DNA of 64,000 nucleotides from Mycteria americana (GCF_035582795.1 NC_134367.1:8447562-8511561), one strand, 5' to 3'. Positions 26,190-40,877 are shown, counted from the stretch's first letter. The notes: generated by a model not told the origin, from the sequence alone. Numbers and translations: made by a program.

Positions 26190-28103
26190 ATGGAGATGGG
26201 AAAGGCAAAACTGCTGAGAACTGGTCTCAATGCTTTATATCAGGCCATTCACCCTGTGCATGGAATTGCCTGGACAGATGGGAAGCAAGTGATATTGACT
26301 GCTTTATACTATCATAACGGAGAGCTAAAGTTTGGAGACTCAAGTGTTGTTGGTCAATTTGAACATGTTAATGGGCTTTACTGGGGCCCATGTTGCTCTA
26401 CAGACACCCCAGCTCTGCTCGCTGTTCAGCATAAAAAGCATGTTAGCGTTTGGCAGCTGTGCTACAGCACTGCAGAGAAGAACAAACCTTTGATTTCTCA
26501 GACTTGTGAAGTTGGTGAGCCATTTCCTCTGCTTTCCCAGGGCTGTGTCTGGCATCCAAAGAAGGAGGTCTTGGCTGTGCTTACAAAAAGAGATGCTTCA
26601 GTCTTGCATGCTGTTCGTACTGACAATACTAGAGTTAAGGCAGATATCAAAAGCAGCGGACTTATCCACTGTGCTTGCTGGACTAAGGATGGTAATCGCT
26701 TAGTAGTTGCTATAGGCAGTGCCCTGCATTCCTACATATGGGATGATGCTCAGAAAACTCTAAATACCTGCTCCTTTTGCCCAGTCTTTGATGTGGGAGG
26801 TTATATCTGTGCTATAGAGGCCACACTGGATTTCCAAATTGCTGTAGCTACTGAGCTTCCTTTAGATAATATCTGTGGTTTGAATGCGGGCATTGCATTT
26901 GATATGCCATCTGGTACAGAAACTGGTTCTTTAATCTCACAGTCTGCTCTGGTGCTTGGTGATGAGGAATACTCCATGGACCTGCGAAGAAAGTCTACAG
27001 ACTCAGATAGATCAGGGGTTGATTCAGTTGCTTCTTCTTCGTCAGGTCCTGTGGATTTAACCCATATACTTGCAAACCACCGCCAGTCTGATCCCGGTCC
27101 TCTTATCACTCTGAAACGCAAACACTCCTCAGCAACAAATGGTCAAGATTCTTCTCACTTGATCTTGGTGACTTTTGAGAGGAAGGTAACCACCACCAGG
27201 AAAGTCACCATCCCAGGTATTCTGGTTCCTGATATAATGGCTTTTGACCTTAGAGCACAGATTGTGGCAGTAGCCTCTAATACTTCTAACATTGTTTTGG
27301 TGTATTCAGTAACCTCTTCCTGCATGCCTCATATTCAACAAATCCAGCTGGAAAAAAATGAGAGACCAAAGGGCCTATGCTTTTTGACAGATAAACTCCT
27401 CTTGATTCTGATTGGCAAGCAAAAGTTCCCTGAGCCTAGTCTCATTCCATCTTCAAGTTCAGACAGGTATGTAATGCGTCTGATGATCAAAGAATTGATG
27501 CTGGAAGAAGATTCTTCAGCATTGCCTGAGACTAAGCAGAATATGTTTTATAACTTTGAATCCTCTGTTAATATACCTGGAAAAAGAAAGTTCTTTGAAA
27601 ATCTTGCTACAGAAGACCAACCTCAAAGCAGGGAGTTGGTAATACCAAGAAGCACAGTTATTCAGTCTCCTAGTGGCAGGAGAAGACTCATCGAAGTAAA
27701 GAGCCCTAGTTATGAGCAGAGCTCTTCATCAAGTGTGAGTGACCTGGATGAAAAAAGGCTCCCAAGTGACCCCTCGGTAGCCTTGGAAACATTGGATGCT
27801 GAACCTACCAATCGTTCAGTGTCTCTTCTTGGTTTTGGAACACCTACCAGGCTTTCCAGCAGACCAACTTCCCCTAAAGTGCAGTTCAATGTGATCGAAG
27901 AAACATCAAGCTCTCCTAAAAACAACAATTTGCCAAGTGAAAGAGGAATGAGTCACATATCTAGAAATTTAGAGAGACTTTGTGGCAGCTTCAATGAGTT
28001 ACAACTGAGTCTTTCTGAAATAACAGACTTCGCTAAAAATAGGAGGATATCGTTAGCCTATCCATGTTCACAGGAACCACCCGTCGTTCATATCACTTAC
28101 CAG
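26190..28103 (+). CDS. WDCP: WDCP copy 1, main coding exon (residues 1-638)
   Basis: The encoded protein is recognisable as WDCP (C2orf44): [19 protein letters not shown] at the start, WD-like blades at about residues 25-90, 118-142 and 158-185 (ending SYIWDDA), and the well-kept block [16 protein letters not shown] further on. A serine-rich linker follows, then a predicted coiled coil at about 589-617. The ATG has A at -3 and G at +4. The exon ends after CAG (Gln638) at a 'gtaact' donor, phase 0. The full model is 26190-28103, 36830-36950 and 40711-40877, giving 733 residues; the human protein is of similar size, near 720. From the family literature, WDCP self-associates and is a binding partner and substrate of the Src-family kinase HCK, and its gene is a fusion partner of ALK in some human tumours. 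No stop or frameshift is seen. Confidence 0.95.
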
Positions 28104-31100
28104 GTAACTTATTTGTCAGCTTAAAAATATTGTGATAGGACACTGAATTTTTAAACGATCTTGTATTTATTTAGCTTTAAATCAAGAGGAGGCAGTTTAA
28201 TTCTTATCAATCCATAAGAAATGTAACCTGAGTTTGGCATCAAGCTTAATCTAAAATGGTATTATAATTTGTCATTGAAACAATAACTCACGATGATGTG
28301 GGCAACTTAGAGGATACTTCACATGGGAGATTTGTGTCTGTGCATTCTTCTTTGATTATGCACAACTGTCTTGGATACTAGCTGATTTTGCGTGCATCTA
28401 TCAAAGAGAGAGAACAGAGCCAAACAGTTGTTAATGTACAAAAGGTTTATATGTTAATTTAGTGTAGAGATGAGCCTATGAGTAGGGTGGTACAGTAGCC
28501 CACCAGAAACATAATAAATTCAAACCCGAGTTCAAATCCAAAGTTTGAAGACAGCTAGGCTCTCATGAAGGCTGAAACAAAGTACTGAATCTCAATTTCT
28601 GGGAAATTCGGATGGGCATGACACGAAGTTGGCTTATTTCTAGTTTAATTTCTCACCACTAATCTTCACAGAGCTGGACATAACTCAATTCGTAAAACAT
28701 ATTACCACTTCAAATTTTCTGGAAAAAAAAAAATCTGTCAATATGTGTCTATCATGTCATTAAATAAATAAACGAATGTCAAATCATCATTTTCCTATCC
28801 CACCCTTGTTTTGGCAAAATTCCTACTGGCTTCAATAAGAATTTCAACTAAGGAATGTCGGTTGGGTAATTATTTCTGGCTATTATTCTTAGTATTATTC
28901 GCAGTAATACTAACATTATACTGATAATATTTTTGGTCATGCTGATGCTAGTGGTATTGCTGCTAAAACTGGGGTCCCTTTCAGGATGTAGATGCCAATT
29001 ATAAATGCATTCTTATCTACTGCAACATAAGCAGCATTATGTCAAAGTAATACATTACATTGTGATGGTGCTGAAGTATGTACTTCTCAAACAAATTTGA
29101 CTTCCTTCTACTTTAAAGGAAGTAAATATAGACATCTAAGTACCCCTCCTTAAACACTCATTAAGGGAATGGTGACTCAATTCAATCATATTCATTACTT
29201 GTAAGCAATGGTTTACTTGGCATTTAAGCAGATTCTAGTATGTTAGGTACTCTGGATAAAAGCAAAGCTTTCAATCTGAATTAGTCAATAATTTAACTTG
29301 AATACATTATACAAATTCTGGTGAAAAAAGCAACGTCTATTTTAAATAATTTAGGATTTTATTTGCCAAGAAGCAAGCCCTTCTGTTCTCCAGCATGTTC
29401 AAATTAATTCTGATTTCTTAACATAAATCAACTTATTTATTTAGCAAGCAGCCTTATCTCTTGGATTTGATTGGATTAACCTTTCCAAAGAGAAGTTTTG
29501 TTTGTGACACGTAACATTAATCTAAGATCTGAAGTCACTATGCACGTTTGCTTGCACAAGCAGTAAGAATTAATTATCTTGTATTTTTCTTTGGAAGCAA
29601 AAAAACAATATTAGTGCTTCTAAAATACTGCTAGGCTAACTACATTTAGAAAGGAAGACTCTTATTTATCTGAACAGGTTAGTTCCACATTGAGCCAGCG
29701 AAAGCACCGCTAGTACCGCCTTATAATGACTCAGAAAAAGTGCCACTTAATGTCTTTCCGACACACATAGCTTTTCTGTGTAAGTCTCAACTAATGACTT
29801 GTATGGTTCAGCCCCTCTTCTGAAATCCAACAGGATCACAGCATGATGCCAAAAAATAATGAAAAATAGACTGATGGCAAAAAGGCCTCCAGACAGACAG
29901 GGAAATATTTGCTTCATAGGCAGCTAATAATTTTCTCAGAAAATAGTTGTTTTGATTAGTTTGGATTCAGACATCTGAACCTTGTTCCTCCTTCAGGAGT
30001 TGATTAGCACTCTGTGAGCTCAGAGACCAGCTGGGCTGTGGGTTCCAGCCAGGCTCTGTGTTCACAGTGCAAAAAGTCAGGAAATAGCTTTATTGCCTTA
30101 TGATATAAATATCAGCCTGTGGAAAACATTCTAAGCTTTAGGAACACTGCAGTCCAGTCAATAATATGGCCATTATCTTTCAGCTTTTTGTGCCAAGTGC
30201 ATGTCTTCTTAAGTGTTTGTATAATCCCCAGCACAGCAGAGGCTCAATCTTGATTGAGAAATCTATTGTACTATAAAATATAATGATCAGTGCTGCATAA
30301 CCATATTTATGCATTAAAAACATAAAAGGAAAGTTTAAAACATAATAGATAAAAATGTAGCAATAATTAACGGGCAATTACAAACACTGTTGTGCAGAAG
30401 CATTATTGACATATTTATGTATGTTTCCAGTTCTGCTTAGAAAACTATAATATAAAACAGAATGTGTATTACTTAATAATTCATAATGTCTCCTCACTAA
30501 ATAGTCTTCAAAACCTTTGTTTATTCTGTTAGTGCTAGCCTACCTATAACTCCTCTGAAGTCACGTCCGTGCAGTACTACCAGAATTTATATTCTTTGTA
30601 GCCCATAGCCGTAAAAGAAAAACATGATCACTCACACTTTGGAAATGTCACTGCACTATCACTTGTGTAATAGCATTCGGCCACCAGAGGTGACTTGATC
30701 ACTCAACCCTGAAAAGCAAATATTATTGCTCTTTCATCACATACAGACTTGTGATTCAGGATAGCGTGGGAGGGCAGACAGACAAACGCAATAAGAGGAT
30801 ATTATTTAAAAAGAAAAAAAAAACCAGAAGAGATTAAGATCTGTCACAAATTTGTTTCTGTTTCATTTCGCAAAAGATACTTTTATCATCCCCAGAAAAG
30901 AAACAGCTGCAGAATATTTAAACTAGCCTCATTCAAAACCTAATTACAGTGGAAATAAAGCCAATCTGGATTTGAAATTAATGCCATTTAGGCAAACCTC
31001 TCCAGGAGGAATAAGATTCATCTTAATCTGAAGAATATCTTAAAACTCCTACATTTTGCTCACAAGCAGTATTATGTCAAAAGTGCACATCACTGAGAGC

Positions 31101-34100
31101 ATATATGGCATAATTAAACAGGAAATAAATATCTTTTCAGCAATTATTCATGACGATTTTCTTTTCTTAGCACTCACCAATAACTGTATACAAGTCAATT
31201 TGTACTTTTATAGTATATGATTTACTATGGGAAACTTTATTGCCAAGGTCAGCTATAAAATAAACAATTTTTTTACACAGAGCTGAGAGATGAATAGAAA
31301 GGATCCAAACATATGGCAATAAAGTTCTTCTGATAGAAATACATGAAGTTGAGAGAAAAGGGGGGTACAAGGATGGCACAGTAAAACGAGCAAAGACCAG
31401 GCTGCAATGATCAGCTATAATAAGACCATGAACCTTTCTGAAATCCAAAGGGCAATTTTGACTTGGGTTGAGCAATAGAAAGAAAGTAATGAAAATGATG
31501 GAAGAGGAAAGTGATATGACTGCTCCCTGGAGTAAGAAACTAGTCAGCCATCCTGAAGTTTAGAAGGAAGAGATTTAGGATGACTGTAAAAGAAAGACCT
31601 GCAGTAGTCAAGAGAAGGTGTGATTAATGCATGGATAATATTTTGAGCAAAGGTTGAGGAATTTGTTAAGAACAAATTCTGACAACAATGTTCTGAAACC
31701 GATCAACAGCAGACAAGCAGAGTTTGTAGAGGAGACACAATACCTTTTATTAGAGCAGGTGATTTGTTTGTTGGATACACAGACACAAAAGAAAAGGAAT
31801 ATGTAATGTCAAAAATGAATCCATGAGGACAAAGCATATATCTTAGATGACAATATACCTGAAGCAGTAGTTGCAGAACTATTAACAGGGAGCCAAGAGC
31901 AGAGAAATCCTAGCATCATATCATCTGAAATGCTGATGTGCACTATAAATGCAAACTGCACTGGGATTTAAGCACTCCTGAGCACCTCAGATCTCTGCCA
32001 ACGTAAACATTTTACAGGCTTATGCTTCTCTGACAGGTTAATTAGGGTTGCAATTGGAATGTCCCACATAAGGGCAAGCAAAGATATTAAGATCTCCACC
32101 AAAATAAAATCAGGATCCACCAAAAATCAAACAGGAATCAAACCAGAAATCACAACAGGAAAGGGGAGCAGTGCAGGCTGCCAACTCCAATTAATACTAC
32201 CTGTGGCAATGCTGCACAAGGCTTAATGAGACACAGCACTTTGAATGTCAAAAATCATAGTTCTCATTCCTCTTCAGTGCTCTTCCTTAGCCACCTAACT
32301 CTCTTTTCATTGTCTTCTGGGCCAGAACCCCCATGTCTATTTAATTTACTAGTTTTTTCTCATCCCACACAATGAATGTGGGGGCAAGGCAAAACCAAGC
32401 TGACTAATGGGTACTAAGGTATCAAAACTGAAATTACCACTGAAGCACAACACAAAGAGCTGAAATCAAGGGTTTAAGTAAATGAAAACAGACTTCTAGG
32501 CAACTACAGCACTATTCATCTTACAATGCAGAGATGTGACTGACTAACCTGATACCTTTCCTTTACAAAAGAACAGATTATTAACACAAAGGATATGAAG
32601 AATATTTAAAATACCTGTAATTCAGTACAGTACTTGAAATCATGCCACAGGGGAAATTATCTGTTCAACAGCACAGAATAGGGATTAATAGAAGAAATAT
32701 AAGATGGTTAAGGAATTAGCTGGAAGGAAGATAGTAAATGGTTATAGTAATATAAAAGAAAATGGAAGAAATTTACTAGTGGATTTTCTCATGATTGATC
32801 TTCAGGCTAATCTAAAAGTTTCATTAATGATCTGATGAGATATGCTTATAAAATCTGTGTATGGCATAAAGTCAGTAGTATTTTCAATAGAGGATCAGGA
32901 TATCGCACCTGTAATTTGATGACCGTAGCATCTAGAATTAAAAAAATGGATTGAAATGAACTAATATGAAGTGCATAGTGATATATTCCAGGATTAATAG
33001 AAGGAATTTCTGCTATAAACTGGATATTCATTATCTGGAAACAACCAACGATGACAAAAGCTTGCAAGTGTTAAGGGACTACAAGATGACTATGAATCAA
33101 AAATGTGATATGTTTATGAAAAGAACAAAGGCAGTCTGTGGGTACACCAGTGAGATACATCCAGTAAGTAATGCAATACTGGGCAACGCAGCCGTGAGGC
33201 CTCATCTGGAAAACATTTTACATTTCTAGACATCCCTGTGCAAGAAAGACACATTCAAACTGCAATCGATCACTAACCCAGTGTTAGTAAAAACAATTCT
33301 GATTGGTAGCATATTATTATTCACCTCACTGTTTCATCAGTTGTTGAATTTAAGTTCATGAAGATTACCTTAGCATCCAGACAAGGGTAGGCAGTGCATT
33401 AGGAAATACAAGATAATAGTGGAAAAGGTCAAGAGGCAGAACTAGCTGACTGCTCAGTGGGGTTCAAAAAGGTGATAAAAGATATGTTTATTTATCATGC
33501 AGACATACCGTGTATAACATCTAAGCCAGGAACCCTTTTTGCCTTAGTAAATGATTTTCTTCTCATATATATTTGCATTCCAAAACATGAGTTTTGAAAG
33601 ACAGTTTGGCAACACCACGATGGGCTGGCTGCTGCCCAGAAGACCCTTTATAGGCTATAAAATCTGATCAAGGGTCAGGCTGACACTGATGAAGGAAAAC
33701 AACTCTTAAATTGATGGTTTCTTTCTGTTGGATTTTTGTTGAGGGAGAGTCGGACTTGACATACTACAGGAAGTTGGCTAAAGAAGCTTAATCAGAAAAT
33801 ATCCACTCACATATGTGGAAATACATTTGTTTCTTCTGTGATTAATATGTTCTTAGTCTACCAATAAGCTTTGGTTTAGGATAAAACAACTAACATTAAG
33901 GGATTTTAACCTGAGAATGGCAAGTCCTCTGGCTTCTACTGGAGACAAATAGCAATGTAGCAAAACCAGATACATATTTTGGGAAGAGGTGAATTAAATT
34001 TAGATTTTACTAGAAAATTGTCTTTGGGTTAAGGCATGAAAATGGGAAGCACTAAGGTTGAGATTTTAGTTGTATTTCTAACTCTGTCACAAATTACTTT

Positions 34101-36829
34101 CATGACCTTGAGTAAATCTCTTAATCTTCCTGTGTAATGGTTTGATCATCTATAAAAAGGGAATACTAACAGTTACCTACATCTGAAGAAGGCATGGGTT
34201 TAAATCAGTTAATCGATGATACGACGTGTGTGAACATATTCCTCAAAGGCATGTTATCATCACTTAAACTAAACATTAAACAAAAAAGGCTAAATAATTA
34301 GAAGATCAAAACAGAGAAAGATTCTTGACCTGACAGAATTTGCCAGCGGACAAAAATAAATGTAAAGACGATTAAGTTTATCATTATAAACAGAAGTATA
34401 TGACAAAGACAGAGAGAATAGCTAATATAAATGCTCACAAGTGATGAAAGACAAACAACTCTGAAACTTAAGCTTTGAGGTCTGTACTTGAAAAACTGGT
34501 TAGGATAAAATCTAGATGCCATATAGTTTTGTATATACAAAAATGTCATCCCCTTCTAATGGCTGTTCCAATAATAACTTGCAAGGCTAAGTAGGAAACA
34601 TACTAGAACGAAGTCATCCTTAGTCATCCTTATACATTTCCATTCAACTGATTTCACGTCGACAGAGGCAGAGCTGGATTGTTTTCTGATTATTCTTGAG
34701 TTGAAGCATATCTACGTGAAAAAATGAACCACTCGGGTCAAGCAGTATGCCTGTCTCATTTACAGTCCACCTTTTTCTATAATTCATTAACTGAAGTACA
34801 AGTTTGAATAAACTCTGCTATTTCAGCCTGAATTCAGGAAAATCAAGTAGTTGTTAGATGTGCTAATCCACAATATGCAGCAATGAAAAGCTTTGCACAA
34901 ATACCTGTACAGGCAAATAGCATCTTTGCAATGTAAATGCAAAGCACATGCTCATTGCTGAACATTCAGCCCATTGAGTTTTAAGTGTATTTAGGTTCAA
35001 TAGAATATAGTACTATATAATTTGAAGAGACCTAAAAATGACAAAGAAGTTCTGTTATATAGTTATAGCTGTAATAAAAAGTTACTATAGGTTTATGACT
35101 AAGAAAATGATACTTCTTTGATGCATTCCTCAGGTATTTCCTTATTAATTACACAGCAACACATTTCTGGCTGTTTTGAATGGGGAAAGCGATGAGAAGA
35201 CCTTTGAAAGTTGGAAAGCTTACGTTTTTAACGGAAAGATATTTTTATGGTTCTTACATCTTCAATCAATCATAATACATAAATAAATAACAATCAGCCA
35301 TAGACTATCTGCATGGCCAATTTATGATAGACTGGGGAAAAAATACTTTTGCAACAGTTGGTAGACATTCTGATTTACAGAATCCAATGTGGTTGCATGA
35401 CAGCATACATACTATGTACAGAAAAATGAAAGTGATTGATTTAGAAAGGTTGCTACACAGCAAAAAAGCACGTGTTCACTGAGAGAGTGACTGAGTCAAA
35501 AGACAGCACAATTAGAAATGAAGACAAGCATTAAAAGAGACATTTATTTAGTCAAAGGTTAGATTACTATGCACAGAAATAGAAGCAGTTGTGAATTCAT
35601 TCAACTGTAAGTTTCATATTAGCAAGAAAGATTCAAGGGTAGGAAGTAGATACAGACAGGGTAGGACTAGAATAGGAGTTAGGATAGATGACATCTTTTC
35701 AACCCATTCTAAAATGTTAACTTGGATCCCTTCTGAATGTACAAAACAGAAAGGTCTAGGAAATGGGATAAATAGACTGTTCATTCAAATAACAAGTATG
35801 TTAAAACTGGGAGTATTGCAAACATAAGGGATGCCAAAGGGAAAAAAAAACCCTAACACATAGGAACTACACCGGTGACAAGTGTGGAGTGGGAAGAACA
35901 AAATAAAATTCACAGACAAAGTACAGCAAGATTATTTAGAAGAATATGTCCAATTCATATATATTTTATAATGGCATTGAGTCACTGGAAAATTTTTAAT
36001 GCTAAAATTACTTTCAAATGATAGCAGATAGGAAAATGTAAACGCAAATATATATCTACTCCATAACCATATTAGCTCAACTATTTTGTGGTCCTTGCAC
36101 TTTGCAGTAATCAGAATGATGGAACACAAAGGCGTCGATTCTCAAGGCCAGCTAAACTTCATGAAGCACGAATATGCCACCTTTCTATTCAAGGGTGTTC
36201 TTTTAGTGACTGTCAAGAGCAAATTCCAGGGCTGTAAATCCATACACTCCCTCTCTCTCAAAGAAAGTCACAGGATTCCCAAGCTACCTTGTTATGACAG
36301 CTTTTCAGAGAGACTGTCGCTATGTCCAGTCTCTCTGCAATTCTCTCTGTGCCAGAACTGAGGTTATTTTGCTGGGGTGGAATAGCTGACCAATGACTAT
36401 TAAAACCACCCACGCGTACAAATGAAACTGAGCAGAGTACTCATTTGCTCTAGTAGCATCTTACACAACTTTATTCCAAGAATGATATATTCCCTTCCAC
36501 TGAATTGACTCTTCAGGCAGAAAGGCCCAACGGACACATATATGCATGACCTAATACATTATATATACAGGGCTGATGCAGTTTAGAGCTGCATAAGCAT
36601 ACAAAGCGAAAAGCAAAGAGGCATATTCCTCTTCACATGGGACTATGAGATTGCGCTTAGAATTGCACTGCACGATGGTGTCATCTATAAATTGAAGCAA
36701 GGACAGACAAAGAAAAAGCAAAATGACTAAAGAACTTAAAGGATAAGAGCAAAGGAATGGTTAAAAGAATTCAGGCACAATGTCACAGCCTTTAACAAGA
36801 TCTTTTCTTTTACACATATGCATTGGAAG
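28104..36829 (+). other. WDCP copy 1 intron 2
   Basis: The intron runs from donor 'gtaact' to acceptor 'cattggaag' and is 8,726 bp, about three times longer than its counterpart in copy 2. It is AT-rich. Apart from the old LINE relic near 33.1 kb I recognise no gene or recent repeat inside. Confidence 0.8.
33040..33245 (+). mobile_element. Ancient CR1/L3-like LINE relic
   Basis: An open stretch encodes a weak but ordered match to the late reverse-transcriptase region of CR1-like LINEs: a lysine-rich segment, then 'SNAILGNAAVRPHLENILHF'-type residues, corresponding to the [14 protein letters not shown] block of the young CR1 copies in this window. The relic is highly diverged. Only about 200 bp can be supported. 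Confidence 0.6.
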
Positions 36830-36950
36830 AAAAGTTTTTCAAATGGAGCAGTTACTGAAGAAACAAAAGATGTTCTCCTCTGTGATGGCAAGATCCATTT
36901 GAATTTAGTCCAGCAGCTGTTTGATCTACCTGTTATTGAAATGAAACATG
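36830..36950 (+). CDS. WDCP: WDCP copy 1, coding exon 3
   Basis: The 121-nt exon encodes 40 residues plus one base. Its core 'VLLCDGKIHLNLVQQLFDL' and the end 'PVIEMKH' match exon 3 of copy 2 and the same part of human WDCP. It enters in phase 0 after Gln638 and leaves in phase 1 at donor 'gtatgt'. The acceptor is a weak 'aag' site set about 19 nt from its pyrimidine tract. An in-frame alternative at 36799 would add ten residues but lacks a tract. The 5' edge is therefore slightly uncertain; the rest is firm. Confidence 0.9.
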
Positions 36951-39900
36951 GTATGTTCTTTTTATTTCTGGTATCTGGTTTCACCTGAGATTTTTAGTGT
37001 AAAAGAGGCATTTGTGGTAGAATAATTACCCCATACTGTAGTAAACTTGAGATAGCTAACTTTTTTTGATAAGTACGCGTTTTCCTTTGAAATATGGCAG
37101 TGTCTCCTGAAATCACTTAAATGCTAAGTAACTGCAGAACTATCTATGTCTCTACAGAGGAAGGCTGAGAAAATAACCAGTACACTGTGTTACCTGCAAA
37201 TAGAAATGCTTCCTTGAGACCTTTTGGCATTTTGCTTTGCCCATCTTTATAAGCATGTCCCAGACCTGACAATAGAGGGTAGGTTGGAGAAAAATTCATT
37301 CTCAGAATATGATATATATATGTATCGTGTAGCATTTGGGATTATTTTAATGTAAAATAAACCATGAAGCTCAATGTCCTAATTTGCCAATCTCACATTT
37401 CTACCACCCACCACTGATTAACTTGTGAGGACAGAAGCAGCTAGGGAAATCCTAGCCCCAGACTGGTCTCTGAGTTACCTTCTCCCTGTCTGTTCATGCA
37501 TGCTAGCTTCTCAGCAACATACATACTGTTATTTTTTAGCCACTTCTCTGTAATGCTTCTGATGGCTTTTCTCATCACAGTCCAAGTATATTATGATCTT
37601 ATACTACACAATCGTTGTCTGTAATTATGATCTCCTTGCATGGTTTCCACACTGAGAGATCCATAAATTACTCTCTGTCTTGCCCCTTGTCTTAGCCCCT
37701 GACAGACTGAGACACATTGGCTTAATCGGTATACTGTGTCTTATGATAAATTAATTCAACTGTTGGTGAAATCAAAAAGAAAAGGAAAGTAATAATATAA
37801 GCTACAGTTTTCTAAATAATGATGGTTACATACCAGAGTGCTATGTAATAGGCTTATTGATGAAAAAGAAAGCAGGCCTGGGATGTTACTGGTGCTGGCA
37901 CCAAGGACAGTGGGGAAAAAGAGATGTAAAATATGCACCATTCTGCCATTCATATTCTGCTTATCTCCTTGTTGTTGATGAGACCACAGGAATGAAGAAA
38001 AGGGGCTACAAATACAACACAGATCAGGGGAGCTACCTTTATCCAAGACACATTGGGCCATTTCAGTTTTCCCCTGGCTTACAGCAGTCTCTGAGAGTTG
38101 TACCAGAAAATAACAATATGCAGGTTTCGTATTTTTGTCCACAATCTCTCTTGACTGTACAGTGCAGTGGAGGCATATATGAAAAAACTCCACTTGCTGT
38201 AGAGGCCTGAGCTATTTCCCAGCAGGCTTCTGCCCTTGTATGGCACGGAGGGTGCCATTTTTAACCTGTACTTCCAGTTCTTGATTTTGGAAACAAATGC
38301 CCATAATGAAAAAAGAGGTTTAGAATTCAGTATGAAAATAATAAATAATGGGCCTGAGAAAACCTATTTTCAGCTCTATAGAACAGCTGAATATTTAATA
38401 TTTAATTAGCAGAACACCAGTCCTCAATTTCATGCATTAGACTTCAGAGATATCAAAAAGACAATGTCTCAGAATCCTCCTAACACGTCCCTCTTTCTGT
38501 TCAATGTGGTGCTTGGCTTTTCTGAAACTGAGTCTGTTGTTGACAGCAAAAAGAACAACTGAAACAAGAATCTTTCTAAAACTCACCAAACTCCTGCAAA
38601 ATTATCAGGTTTGGGGCAGAAGTAGTTATGTAGCTCTTTATTCAGTTCTGACCAATACAGGCTTATATTCCTAAATCTTTCTTTTGCCACAAGGCATGAA
38701 TATTAAATGTGATGTTTAAAAATATCACTCCCATCCTTTAATACTGTATAATTAAAGGGGATGTAATGAAGAGCGTGCTTGTATTGCAATGACAGCCTGG
38801 CATTTTTTACTATGAATAAACACTTCAACTGGAATATATTGGGAAAAAGAAGTTCACAACTGTAGGCCAAATTCATACCCACAGCGAGGCTATTAAGATC
38901 ATCGGAGTTATACGAGCCATGAACTTGGCCTCATCATGTGCACTTTAAGCCCAGGCCTGTAATACAATTACCTGTACTAAATATAGCCTGTCATATAGTG
39001 CCCTGGTGTTAGCAGACAGAAGTCTCTCTTTTTGGCAGGTCATCATTGTAATAATTGTGCATAGCGAAAGGGTATTACATTCTGCACAAGGTTTTTCCAC
39101 CATTGAAATATTTTGTGGGATATGCTTCAAAGCAAGTGTTACCAACGACACAGAGAATTTCAAACATTTCAATGGACGAAAAGAAAAAGTCCCAAGAGTG
39201 GGAGAAAAGAGTATGCTTTATCAATTTGACCAACAATGTAACTGTCGATTCGGACAGCAGAAATTCCACTTTCAGGCCCATTGCTTATGGAATCTGAAGT
39301 CTGTCCAGAATTAGAAAGTAAGTATTAAGAGTAGGAGATTAAAGATGCATGGTTTGGAATGACAATCTTCTTATGATGTAAGAGGTGACAAGACAACATG
39401 CAATAGTGTAGCAGCCTGGAAAAGTGCTTTGTTAATAGTATAAGGAGGGGAGATTTGCCTTGTCCAGGAACATGCTTTGTTATGACTGACAAAAATTAAG
39501 CATGGCTAGTCTGGATTTTCTACACTTCCTTTTTTCACAGTCCTTTTCAAAACACAGTTTTATCTCCCAAAATTAAAAAGTTCAACAACAGAACATAACA
39601 GGGCTTTCTTTACCTCAGATCCCAGCTAATGCCCCTGCTCAGTAATGACAGAGCCCCTGCTCAGTAATGATCATATGCTCTAAAGAAAACCGTGTGATAC
39701 AAGGGCTCCCACAATGCTTTTCAGTTGCCAGATTTTTTTTCTTTTTCATAAAATGTCAAACTGAAAAAAAGACAAATAGAGAATTCACTGCTTTCTATAA
39801 GAACTGCAATATCCAGTCCAAAAGGAAACAGATTAATCACTAGAAAAAATATATATGGTACATATAGCTTCATTGTCAAGCTGATTTGCAAAGGAAAGAA

Positions 39901-40710
39901 AAAAACAAAGGGGGGGTAGGTTTATTTTCTGCTTCTGTGCAATACAGAAAGTGAACCTGAACGATTTTGACATCTTTGTTTTTTAATCTTGCCTCTTTTT
40001 TTTCAGAAAAAAAAAGGATTAAAAATGTCATTCAGATTTTGTTCATTCTCTTCTTCATGAGAAGATTCGATAAATAATTAAAGGACAAGAAATGTTATTA
40101 TATCAGCTTTTGTAAATCTTCTTTTGTAAATCATGATATCTTTTGTAAATCATCTTCAAGGTGTAACTTCCTTCCATTTGCTATATGAATTTGAAAACAT
40201 ACTGAACAATCTTGGCTTGACAGTAAAGGAGATGGAAACCCCTACTTCCTTCTAGAACAAATATAACACAATCATTTTCTTTGCCAATTTTTTTCAGTTT
40301 TTATGATCTTTTTATCATTTGGACAGAGCAGATGAGCAAAAAGGATAAGCAGAAGTAGATGTCACTAGAACAAAAGTCAGCATGGAAAGGCTGGCTGAGC
40401 TTTCAGAAAATGAAGATACTTATGGTTTATCAGAACTAGCAAAGATGCACCTTGTTTTTCAACTTAATTTAAATAAGGGACAAAATGCCTCAAACCTTTC
40501 AAGACCTTTCATTGAGCTCCCCTTCGCATTTACACAAAGGTGTGTTCAGCATGGATTGTCAGACCTTAATGTCATTAGCGTAATGAGGGTTTAGTACACA
40601 AAAAGAAAGCCTGCTCTGCTCGCATGCTGGCTGACTTTTTAAAACGTGCTTGTACATTTTACGTAATCAGAGCAGTACACTCATTTCCTTTTTTTGCTTA
40701 ATTTTTGTAG
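36951..40710 (+). other. WDCP copy 1 intron 3
   Basis: A GT-AG intron of 3,760 bp, AT-rich. It holds two short tandem duplications: an 18-bp unit ('gcccctgctcagtaatga') repeated at 39631 and 39653, and three copies of 'cttttgtaaatc' within 40107-40152. No gene or transposon is recognised. Confidence 0.75.
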
Positions 40711-40877
40711 GCTCTTCTTGGATTGTGCTCACTGCAGACAAAGATGGCTTTGTGCCGTTAATATTCAAAGCAACACAAGAGATAATCATAAGGGATGGAA
40801 TTGACAGTTCAGAAGTCTGTGGAGGTCACTCCTACAAAAAAAGCATTTCAATGCAACCACCAAGCAGAGTGACATAA
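40711..40877 (+). CDS. WDCP: WDCP copy 1, last coding exon
   Basis: After the acceptor 'atttttgtag' the exon completes the split Gly codon and encodes the conserved strand-like segment [18 protein letters not shown] and TQEIIIRDG, which is the C-terminal signature of WDCP. It then ends in a short unrelated tail of about 25 residues and a TAA. The tail is much shorter than that of copy 2 and lacks its 17-residue repeats. Phase and boundary agree with copy 2. Confidence 0.93.

Noticed and set aside
26801-27121. Antisense open frames inside the WDCP coding exons (also at 57368-57583 and others)
   Set aside because: They are shadows of the conserved sense frame and have no independent support.
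37857-38210. A 117-codon plus-strand frame in intron 2-3 territory of WDCP copy 1
   Set aside because: It has no counterpart in copy 2, no known motif, and overlaps a minus-strand frame of similar length; it is probably chance.
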